Part shown: positions 12,901-24,900 of the stretch, in pieces
How positions within the stretch are numbered: the stretch's first letter is position 1
How the letters are laid out: the number at the start of each line of letters is the position of its first letter
DNA from: Anisakis pegreffii
Lineage: Eukaryota > Nematoda > Chromadorea > Rhabditida > Anisakidae
Length of the DNA: 64,000 nucleotides
NCBI GenBank assembly: GCA_035041965.1
Contig: JAPYMA010003014.1
Location: 372,001-436,000 of the forward strand
Direction of reading: 5' to 3'
Position numbers and translations under genes: made by a program
Notes under the pieces: model-generated
Seen by the model: the letters and a program-made list of their open reading frames with translations, nothing else
Database searches by the model: none
What the model was told of the DNA's origin: nothing

Positions 12901-15900
12901 GAGATTATTCGAACGATCCAATATTTCAATCTCTCATCATATCACAATGGCTCAAGAAATTTAATTCCGGGTAAACTTTAAAGATATTTGCAAAAGATCG
13001 TCGGCGATGGCTATCGTTTCGCGTCATTGGTACTAAGTCTGGTTGAAAGCAAAAACATTCGTTGCCAGTGTGACTCCTAGTGCTGAGAGGGCTTCCTGCA
13101 CAAGGAATTACGAAATAATGGCTCGCTTATTGCAGAGTTAGAGAAAAAGCTATAATAACTGTTCGAAATCAAAGTCTTTGGCAGTTTCATTGAGTATTAT
13201 GTGACTCACGAATTTTCCATTTTAATGTTGATCTGCAGTCTGACATGAATAATTGCTAAAAATTTTTTCAGCAGCGCTAATTCATTGTTACAATGTGTCT
13301 CAGCTTCAGTAAAGTGAGCATAGAACGAGTATGTTGATAATGTGTCTCACCTTTTTCGACGTCTGTCGGAATCAGTGTTTGTTGAGTGTCATTTCCAACC
13401 AATTTGTCTGCCTGAAAGCACTTGAGTGTGACTGAGAAGTTAGCTAAGATATGCTTTTTGGTCTTTTCAGAGCAATAAGCAGCATTCATAGTTTTTACGT
13501 GACAGCAAAGCTGCATTGATATTCTACATAAAGTTATAGGCCATAAACTGCACACAATACAAAGGGAGAAAATGATTACAAGCCGGATTTAATTGGATGC
13601 ATTTGATATGGAAAAAGAACAATATATCACCACACATCTCATGAGATTGAATCTCATGAGATGTGAAATCCTCTCGAATTGTACAGAAAACTTTCTAGTT
13701 GTTAAAGAATTGTGACGAATCCGTGTAAATTATTCATTGATTTGAAACATTTGTATTATCACGTTGAAAAAAAGCATTCATATAAATGACCTGTCCCGTA
13801 AGAGGTTGCAAGTCAACCTGTGGTGGTTGAGTTGGGATCCCCTCGCCAACAAGATTTTCTTCCTCGATTTCAACTGAAATAACGAACATGTCAGCTTTCC
13901 ATCTAAGGAATTTTCAAATAATAAAAAATTCCAAATACTTTTCACAGTAAAACATTGTTTTTATCTCTAATTTGACGATCTCTAGCAGAACTACATACAT
14001 ATTGCGCAGTGTACTCATCGAATAACAATATTATCCAACAAACAAAAAACAAACCAGTTTCTTTAAGCCACTCATCATCACATATTGAATTCCTCAACGA
14101 ATTCAACTGTTCCTCATACCATTCGGATACATCTTCTGCAAGACTCAGCTCCTTCACTGATTTGATACGGAATTCACCAATTCCACTACCTGTGCGTCGT
14201 AACGATTTAAGACGGTCAGTTTTATTGCGATCAGCATCTAGCGATTCGGATCTCACAACAGTGACTGCTGATCTCTGCTCGTCCAATTTCCGATCAAAAG
14301 CGATGCTTCCAGTATCCAATGAGATTGTCCTTGGCGCATGACTTCGACTTCTGTCAACGTGTTCACATTTCTCTGGTTGATCTTCACTGCTGTGTTCCCG
14401 TCCTTCAGCCGCGCCAGCAACGAAGAGTGGTTCTCCTTCTCCAGGCAAGTGTTTTTCAGATTTTTGCATGTCGTCGTCTTCTAAACCTTGTTCTCGTGAA
14501 GCTGCGATTGCATCCGTCACAGCATAAAGGTCAGCTTGTTCATGAGCATCAGTACTCGAATCTGCATCTGCATACCGTGAGATGATATCCTCTCGTTCAT
14601 TCAAATCGAACGAGTCTTTGCATTGTTCTTCAGCAGTATCCGAATGAATGTCTGTGGCTTCTTTCGGTGTGGCAAGTGAGCAAACTGTACCAGATGAGTT
14701 GCTCACAGAATAAGCGCTGTGTTCTTCAGAGGAATCGTCCGTGACGTCTTGATACTCATTTGGGCTTTCATAAGCAGGTGGTACTCTTTCATCATCATAT
14801 TGATGCTCCCGGTTAGGCTGCACAATACCGTCTTGCTCAGCCAGCTCTGCTATTTTTCGAATGTGAGCAAGCTCTTCATCTGTCAGTGGAACTTCTGGCT
14901 TCTCATCTGCACCTTTTGACTGGACATCAGCTGCATCAGCAACAGCAGTGGTGAGCAAATCGTTCTCAGCAAGTTCAGCAATCCTCTGAATGTGCTCTAA
15001 TTCTTCCGCTGACAATTCTTCGACATTTGCTTTCACAACAGCCTCTTGCTGCTGTATCTCTTGTGTCTGCGAAGACAGTTCGATGATGCCAGTTGATAAT
15101 TGCTCATTAATTTGGGCCATTTCATTGATTCTTTTAATATGCTCCATTTCTTCAACTGTTAACTGATTGCTCTCTCCAACTGCGTTCATCGCTGTTTTGG
15201 CTTCAGCGAATGCTATAGATGGTAAGCGATCATTTTGAACAAACGTTGTGCTTGATAAATCAGTTATCATCCCGACCTGTTCAACAACAGGCGCACTTTG
15301 GGATTCTGCTTGTAATGTATGCGGTGGATCAGCTGCATTACGCAAAATTGTGTCCATTTCTGCCCTTCTCGCTACTTCTTGAATGTGCTTCAATTCATCA
15401 TCGGTTAAGCCTTCTTTATGTTTGCTCGTCTGATCTGTAGTTGACTGTCTCACTGGTTCTGCCATATCTTCTCTTTGACCAGAGAATGAAACATCTTTGG
15501 AGCCTTTTTGAACAGCTTGATTCATGGCGTTTTTAATCTTGCCGAAACCAAAACCTGCGAAACTACTAGTTTTTTGACTTATCTGCTGCGCAATATCCAT
15601 TCCGAAGGGCCGAACGCTAGGTTTTTCTGTCACGTTAACATCGATGGCATCGGCCATCTCTTGGACACGTCTAATATGCTCGAGTTCTTCAGCTGTTAAT
15701 TGTTCTCCTGTAGCAGTTATCTGCATCGCCTGATCGGTATCTTTCGGTTGTTTGACTTCTATTTCGTCTAATCTTTCTTTTTGACTTGATTGCCTCATTT
15801 GTTGATCAATTCCTACTCCATACTCAACATCTTCGTCTGATGTGGCTTCACTTGGTCCAGAAGTTTCTTCAGATGAAGCAGACTCAGCACTGTGTTCCTC

Positions 15901-18900
15901 ACTCTCCACTTCATCCAAAAGTCCGCTTTGATAAGGCTGGCTAGCAGGATCAGCTTGTTCTGCATCAATTGATTCAGGTGATAACTTTATAACTGTTGAT
16001 TGTTCAACACCTTCACCATACGTATCATCATGACCTATGGAATTGTGCTGCGCCACGCTAGTTGTAGTTGGCAATGTCGAATCACTTTTGCGTTGCACAG
16101 ATGATGTCGACTTCATTTGAGAAACTGCCTCTTCTTCAGCATCAGCCATTCGTTGAATGCGCGCAATATGTTCGAGTTCTTCATCTGTAAGCTGAACACT
16201 AACGACGGAAAATGATTTATTTTTCTTGTTCTCCTCACGTTCTTCTTGTATATCAGTTTTCAGTGATTCACCAAATTGTCGCACTCCACTCAACGGCTTT
16301 GATACAGATTCCTTCAAATCGGCAAGATTCAATTGAGGTAAGCCAATGGTTTTGCTCACCGACGATATGGAACTGAATATAGAAGTTGATTTCGGTTGTG
16401 CGTTCATTTCGGCAGTTTCCATGGTGTTGGCCATTTCTTCAATCTTACGTATATGTTCCATTTCTTCTTCAGTGATTCCATTATCGGTACCAATCTCTTG
16501 CACAAGAATCTCCTCGGAAGCGCTTGATTCGCTGTTCCGTTCTCTTTGTTCACCTGGCAGCTCTCGCATCGCCTCAGCTTCAATTTCTGCAATTTGATCA
16601 ATCTCATGATCGGTGAGACCCGCTTCGAGCATTCGTTGTCGATGTGATGCATCGAAAGGTTGGTGGTGGTCGTCGAAAGGAGTTTCCTCGAGACGGTCAC
16701 TCCATTTTTCATCGATTTCATCTGCTACGTAGTATACATCGTCATCATCTTGATCGTCCACAATTGGCAGTGTTTCTGCAGCAGCTTTAGCTACTACGTT
16801 CATGGCGCCTTTCAATTTCCCAAATCCAACTCGCGACAATGATGAAACTTTTCCCGAGATCGCTTCTGCAGACGGAATTCTCATAGTATGGTCAACATTC
16901 ATGGTGGTGCTTGATTCATATTTATCTTTCGCTGATGGTTGTTGAACTTGCTGAGCAGGATCGTGAGCGATTTCATAGGGAAACGCGCCTGATGGATTTT
17001 CTTCGGCTTGTGCCATTCGTTCAATTGCGCGAATATGCTCCAGTTCATCAGCAGATAACTGCTGTTCATCGTGCGCACTTATTGGAGATCTCGGCATTTC
17101 CCTTATCGGTTGGCTATACTCACTTTCTGCTTCCGCTAAACTGTTAACATAAGCAATATGCGCCAGTTCTTCGGCAGTTAATTGGGTACCTCCTTCTTGT
17201 ATATTTTCACCAGAATTCTCCCCGTTCAATGAATCTCGTTTTATAATATCAACATTTGTCACATTCTCAACTGACGAAAGTACGTTTTCATTTCTGGGTT
17301 GTTGCACGTCTCCCATCAGCGGTAACGTAATGTCACTTTTGTGAACCCTTCCGTATGGTTCTAACGGAAGCGGGGCTTCTTGATCCATATTGGCTGCGCA
17401 TTCTGCCATTCTTTTGAAATGTTCCAGCTCTTCCGCGGTGAACATAACACTCGAATTGTCATCAGTTGCAATATCTGTCTCATCCAACGATCTTACAGGT
17501 TTTTCTTCAGAATGTACTGACGATAGTAATTGCAATGAATCTTCTGTGAAGGCTGAACCCACATCGTGAGTGGGTCCTTCACTTGCTGGATAATTTGGTA
17601 TCGTTTCAATAGATAACGGCAACTCTGCGTCCAGATCCATCGCAAGTTGAGGCATTTTGCCGCTATGTTCCTCCTTTTCAATTGAAAGTTCCGAAGATCG
17701 CAGTTCATGTTGTTTTTCAGGAAGATGTGATACTGATTCTCTTTTCATAATTGGTCCCCTTGGTGTAGCAGGGAAAGTGAGTTCAGCATCCATGCTGGCT
17801 GCGATTTCAGCCATTCTTTGAATATGTTCCAGTTCCTCAGCAGTCATTTCTTGATCATTGTACATAGCTGTTGCTGATGTTTTCTCAGACTTTTCTTCAT
17901 GAGCTCCGCTATCTTCCGTTTCGTACAATGGAGTTAGTTGAGAATAATCAATGTTATATGCTCCTTCACTCAGCAAGCTTGAGATACTTGTCTTTTGCTG
18001 CTTTCTATCGATCTCAGTTTCAGGATGGACGCCTTCATTTTCCAGAGATTTATGCTCAATCTGGGAGAAGATTTTCTCCAACTCTCGCTCCTTCGAACAG
18101 GTTTTGAAATCCTTTGAAACTGATCTACTCGGATGATCTGACGAAGTTTCCATGATAGATGAATCAGAGGGGTTTTCGCAGCTAACTGGATCCACTCTGA
18201 TGCCGTTATCGTCGATTTCTTCCGAGACTGATTTCATCACATTCCCAACCTCACTGGCATCAGCCGTTGCAGGTAAATCTATTTTCAGTGAAGTTCCAGT
18301 AACTGGAACATCAACGCTGTCCACTGATGACTCTTTTATCGTGTCAATTGCATTAGTGACTTTAATGACGAATGGTGGAGCACGTTTTTCTGCTTTCTCG
18401 ATGACGTCTTGAATATGCTGGCGTTCGTACAAGTGAAGATCTTCTAGATCTGGTAGACGAAGGCTAATCGAATCTCTGCAAATAATAACGTTTCATCGAT
18501 ATTACCACCAAAAATGAAATCTTTTATTTTTCGCTGTGTTCCTTATTTAATAAGTTTTACATATTCCAACTACATTTGATGCGCTTGAAGATACTCAAGG
18601 AACCGCATAGTGATAAGCTTATCCTCAATGACATCAATACGTTTCTTCAAACATTTTAATGGAATGCTAACATCTCTGCAACAGTAATTTAAATAATAAC
18701 CTTCTTGAAGCACTTGGCGTTGACTGACTGCTGGCCGTTTTACGCGATGCTGCCATAACCTGAAATATTTAGATCATTGAAGGAAACAATGTTCTGAAAT
18801 GAACTTGTATAAGTGCTGAAACTGCTGATTCGAATGAATCAGTTATACGTACGACTAATATGAAAGTAAGAATTCGCGAATAATAATCAATGAAATGCAT

Positions 18901-21900
18901 TTTAGTCTCCTCACCCTAACAACATGTTCTTTCTCTTCCCCAGATAAACCAACAAAGGCATGATCCGGCAGTTTAAAATCGTTGTCCGAATGTGGTGTCG
19001 AGCTGGTACCAGAAGCACGCCGCAAAAGGTCCATGAATTCAGCTGAACTCTTTCGACTTGATTCACTGCTTGGTCGTCGACTGACACTCAAGACGAATGG
19101 AAGTGCTGAACGCGGACGATCGTCACGACTTAACCGCCTTGACATTCCACCGAATATGGAAAACCATCCTAGTGGTTTTGGTGACACATCTTGGTCATCA
19201 GCAACTACGGAAAATGATGCACCTCCATCGTCAGTACTGAAATTTTCGAATTATGTATTGATCGTAGCTCGTAATCTATTGACAGAGTATTTGTTTCTGA
19301 ATGTTCGAATATTTTAATCAGGTCCTATTGGTCAGATCGTATCTTCAGACTTGCTTTCAGTGGCATGATCTCAAGAGGAGCACTCGCCTGCTAATGAAAG
19401 AACTTCATTATTGTCTCATTTAGGGATCGTTGGAAGTTCCATTGGCTTTGAAATGTGACTTTCTGTTTTGTTAAATTCTCACGACTACAACAAAAATTCC
19501 ATCACCGTGATGTCAAACGCTCTGTTATGAGCAAAAAAGTGCAATTTTGAAAGCTGTACCGTTCTTCGCCTGATTCAGAAGGTGTCATTGGTGGAAGAGC
19601 AACATCATCGCCGTCCAATTCAGAGAAATAAAGAGCGCGTGGATTAGATTCAAGCTTGAATTTTAATGTCAAATCGATAACGGCCAATTCCGCAATTTGT
19701 TCAGTGAGACGTTCCGCGAAGAAATTGATCCGAAGGAGACAGTCGGCGTCACAGAGTAACGTGCCGTCGCCTTGAATGCTTCGTCGCTCACAACGTTCAA
19801 AGGCGTTCAAACGACGTGGAGAACGAGAGCGTGACAATCGATCTGCTCTCATTCGCCTGATATCTGCTGGTATGGTTATACGTTCAACGTTAGTCGGTGA
19901 ATGTCTATCAGATGATTTCTGCAGTGCAGATATTCGCTGAATGCTATTGAACGAGGTTGTTTTCTGTAGAGCACGTTCATATCTTGTCATGCCACTTGTC
20001 CCAGATGCATCACTCCTTGAGTTTTCATTGGCTTCGTCATACGTGCGATTCTCTTTTGTTGATCTATCTGTACCAACGTTTCCTGTTTGATAATCACTTC
20101 TACCAACAGGGGAATGGTAATGACTTTCACCGGTATCTTGATTTTGGCCATCATTAGACACCGTACTTTGAGTTTTCTTGTCACGCGACTGACAAGCATA
20201 GAGATTTTTGTCGGTGTAAACGACATTGACACTGCACGTACGTGAAAGCTGAACCTTGGATCGTAAGAGGGGGGATATTCCTAGAAAATCTCCATCGGTA
20301 TCGAATGTTTTCCAGAAGAGTGGTTTACTGTCTTTTCCCATTGAATGCGACATTCTCATATACTTCGGAAACTTGCGGAACATTTGATCTGTATAAGACA
20401 CCGTAGTGGTAATCGAATACTCCTTATCGAAGAAGTGATCTGAATGTTCGATTCTGTACTTGAACATATTCGCATCTTCAATCAGTTCATTTCTCTGTCT
20501 GTAATTAAAGTCACCAAATGGAGAATAACCAGCACATACATCGGTATGGTTGGCTGATTCTTCATATCTTGATCTTCTTCTGTTAAGCAATGAATCGCTG
20601 AGAGTAGCAAGCGGTCCAGAGGGAACACCAGTAATACTTCGATCAGCGTCTGTGCAATTGTCTTGCGTAGAATCTCGCAAATAGCCTCCACTGTTTTCCT
20701 CTTGCACCGTTACTCCTTCATACAATGATTCCGGATGCATGTTCTGCCTTGGGCTTTCGTCAAAGGTTTTCTTATCTTCACGTGCATTCATGGTCCTCTC
20801 TTCTGAACTAGTATCTTCTGCTTCGTTTCTGCTCACACCATCAACATCCCCTCTACTATCGATCTCACCTTTGAAGTTCAATTCAACCCGCGAGAAATTT
20901 CCGCTCTTCAAATCAGACGAGAGTGAATGGGACAACCATTTGATGCCTGCAATATCATCGAATCTAACTTCTAATAAACATAAAATGCGACCATTTCGGT
21001 TCATTCTATTAACCTGCATTTCATAAAGAGAAACATCTGGTACATTCGTTTCACGCTCACTGGAAGTAATCTCAAACAGAAACTCATTGTCAGCAGCACA
21101 GACCGATCCTTCTACTAACCGTTTCACCAAATCACTGTCATTGTGCGAATTCATATTTTTTATTACCCAGCTCTTTTTATGTAACTATTGCAACTCAGCC
21201 TTGAAAAATTCGGAAAAAAAATTCAAACCTGGATCCCCCGAAAAGTCATCCATATGGCCACCGAACATATCAGTCATCCTATCTCTCGTTTCCTTCGCTT
21301 CATCAATGGCTTCCTCATGATCCTCCGGTTCACCTGCACCCGATGTTGAACCCGAACACTCACACAAAAACATTTCCTCATCAGTGACCTGATCCGGTTC
21401 ATCGTACCCCTCAGAACCGGCTATTGTCAGTTCACCAACTCTCCCGTCGACGAAAGGGCTTAGACCGAATTCACATTTCTTTTCCACTGCATCAATGACT
21501 CCCTCCAAACCATATGAGTCGGGAAGCCGTTTCATCGACTTCTCCACAACCAATGGACGCGATTCAGCTTCTGCCATCCGTTTCACAGACTCAATGTGCT
21601 TAATTTCTTCCTGCGTCAATTCGTACTGTTCAGTAACTGATGCTTTGTGCTCTTCCTGCTGTTCATGAAGCTGTCGCTCAAACGAGCTCTGCTCGGCCAT
21701 TCTTTTGACATATTCAATATGCACGAGTTCCTCTTTGGTTAAAATCGGTTCAGTTGAATCAGCTTTCATATCTGTGGTCAAAGAGGCAACGGTTATATCC
21801 CTTGATTCCTCCTGTTGATCGATCGCATCCTCAACAATCACGCCTTCATCTGCACCCGACGTTGAGCTCGATTCTTGAGACATTAGATATTCCCGTTTAG

Positions 21901-24900
21901 GAGCGACCGCTTCAGGTGCCTCACTCCTCTCAGATACAGCAGAAGTGAATTCCTCAACCTTCTCAACAACCAATGGACGCGATTCAGCTTCTGCCATCCG
22001 TTTCACAGACTCAATGTGCTCAATTTCTTCCTGCGTCAATTCGTATTGTTCAGTAACTGATGCTTTGTGCTTTTCCTGCTGTTCATGAAGCTGTCGCTCA
22101 AACGAGCTCTGCTCGGCCATCCTTTTGACACATTCAATGTGTTCGAGTTCCTCTTGAGTTAAAACCGGTTGAATTGAATCAGTTTTCAGATCTGTGGTCA
22201 AAGAGGCATCGGTTATATCCGTTGATACCTCCTGTTGATCGATCGCATCCTCAACAATCTCGCCTTCATCTGCACCCGACGTTGAACTCGATTCTTGAGA
22301 CATTAGATATTCCCGTTTAGGAGCGACCGCTTCAGGTGCCTCACTCCTCTCAGATACAGCAGAAGTAAATTCCTCAACCTTCTTCACAACATATGGACAT
22401 GGTTCAGCTACTGCCATCTGCTTCACAGACTCAATGTGCTCAATTTCTTCCTGCGTCAATTCGTATTGTTCAGTAACTGATGGCTTTGTGCTTTTCCTGC
22501 TCTTCCTGAAGTTGTCGTTCAAACGAGCTCTGCTCGGCCATTCTTTTGACATATTCAATGTGTTCGAGTTCCTCTTGAGTTAAAACCGGTTGAATTGAAT
22601 CAGTTTTCAGATCTGTGGTCAAAGAGGCATCGGTTATATCCGTTGATACCTCCTGTTGATCGATCGCATCCTCAACAATCTCGCCTTCATCTGCACCCGA
22701 CGTTGAACTCGATTCTTGAGACATTAGATATTCCCGTTTAGGAGCGACCGCTTCAGGTGCCTCACTCCTCTCAGATACAGCAGAAGTGAATTCCTCAACC
22801 TTCTCAACAACCAATGGACGCGATTCAGCTTCTGCCATCCGTTTCACAGACTCAATGTGCTCAATTTCTTCCTGCGTCAATTCGTATTGTTCAGTAACTG
22901 ATGCTTTGTGCTTTTCCTGCTGTTCATGAAGCTGTCGCTCAAACGAGCTCTGCTCGGCCATTCTTTTGACACATTCAATGTGTTCGAGTTCCTCTTGAGT
23001 TAAAACCGGTTGAATTGAATCAGATTTCAGATCTGTGGCATACGAGGCAATAGTTATATCTATTGATTCCTCTTGTTGATCAATCGCTTGCTCAAAACTC
23101 ACACCTTCATCCGCACCCGACGTTGAACACGATTCTTGAGACATTAGATGTTCCCGTTTAGGAGCGACCGCTTCAGGTGCCTCACTCCTCTCAGATACAG
23201 CAGAAGTGAATTCCTCAACCTTCTCAACAACCAATGGACGCGATTCAGCTTCTGCCATCCGTTTCACAGACTCAATGTGCTCAATTTCTTCCTGCGTCAA
23301 TTCGTATTGTTCAGTAACTGATGCTTTGTGCCTTTCCTGCTGTTCATGAAGCTGTCGCTCAAACGAGCTCTGCTCGGCCATTCTTTTGACATATTCAATG
23401 TGTTCGAGTTCCTCTTGAGTTAAAACCGGTTGAATTGAATCAGTTTTCAGATCTGTGGCATACGAGGCAATAGTTATATCTATTGATTCCTCTTGTTGAT
23501 CAATCGCTTGCTCAACACTCACACCTTCATCCGCACCCGACGTTGAGATCGATTCCTGAGGGATTAGATATTCCTCCTCAGGAGCGACCGCTTCAGGTGT
23601 CTCACTCCTCTCAGATACAGCAGAAGTGAATTCCTCAACCTTCTCCACAACAAATGGACTTGGTTCAGCGTCTGCCATCCGCTTCACAGACTCAATGTGC
23701 TCAATTTCTTCCTGTGTCAATTCGTATTGTTCTGTAACCGATGGCTTGTGCTTTTCCTGCTCTTCCTGAAGCTGTCGTTCAAACGAGCTCTGCTCGGCCA
23801 TTCTTTTGACATATTCAATATGCTCGAGTTCCTCTTTGGTTAAAATCGGTTCAGTTGAATCAGCTTTTATATTTGTTGGTGAAAGGGGCAACGGTTATAT
23901 CCCTTGATTCCTCCTGTTGATCGATCGCATCCTCAACAATCTCGCCTTCATCTGCACCCGACGCTGAGCTCGATTCTTGAGACATTAGATATTCCAGCTC
24001 AGGAGCGACCGCTTCAGGTGTCTCACCCCTCTTAGATGCAGCAGAAGTGAATTCCTCAACCTTCTCCACAACAAATGGACTTGGTTCAGCGTCTGTCAAC
24101 CGCTTCACAGACTCAATGTGCTCAATTTCTTCCTGTGTCAATTCGTATTGTTCTGTAACCGATGGCTTGTGCTTTTCCTGCTCTTCCTGAAGCTGTCGTT
24201 CAAACGAGCTCTGCTCGGCCATTCTTTTGACATATTCAATATGCTCGAGTTCCTCTTGAGTTAAAACCGGTTGAATTGAATCAGATTTCAGATCTGTGGC
24301 GTACGAGGCAATAGTTATATCCATTGATTCCTCTTGTTGATCAATCGCTTCGCTCAACAACTCACACCTTCATCCGCACCCGACGTTGAACTCGATTCTT
24401 GAGACATTAGATATTCCCGTTTAGGAGCGACCGCTTCAGGTGTCTCACTCCTCTCAGATACAGCAAAAGTGAATTCCTCAACCTTCTCCACAACAAATGG
24501 ACTTGCTTCAGCGTCTGCCATCCGCTTCACAGACTCAATGTGCTCAATTTCTTCCTGTGTCAATTCGTATTGTTCTGTAACCGATGGCTTGTGCTTTTCC
24601 TGCTGTTCCTGAAGCTGTCGCTCAAACGAGCTCTGCTCGGCCATTCTTTTGACATATTCAATATGCTCGAGTTCCTCTTTGGTTAAAATCGGTTCAGTTG
24701 AATCAGGTTTCATATCTGTGGTCAAAGAGGCAACGGTTATATCCGACGATTCCTCCTGTTGATCGGTCGCATCCTCAACAATCTCGCCTTCATCTGCACC
24801 CGACGTTGAGCTCGATTCTTGAGACATTAGATATTCCTCCACAGGAGCGACCGCTTCAGCTGTCTCACTCCTCTGAGATACAGCAGAAGTAAGTTCCTCA

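Noticed and set aside
21185..21187. TAG as the true end of a gene, with a second gene starting at ATG 21154
   Set aside because: The frame is the same on both sides, donor and acceptor with matching phase exist around the stop, and downstream exons continue the same helix motif, so one gene is simpler.
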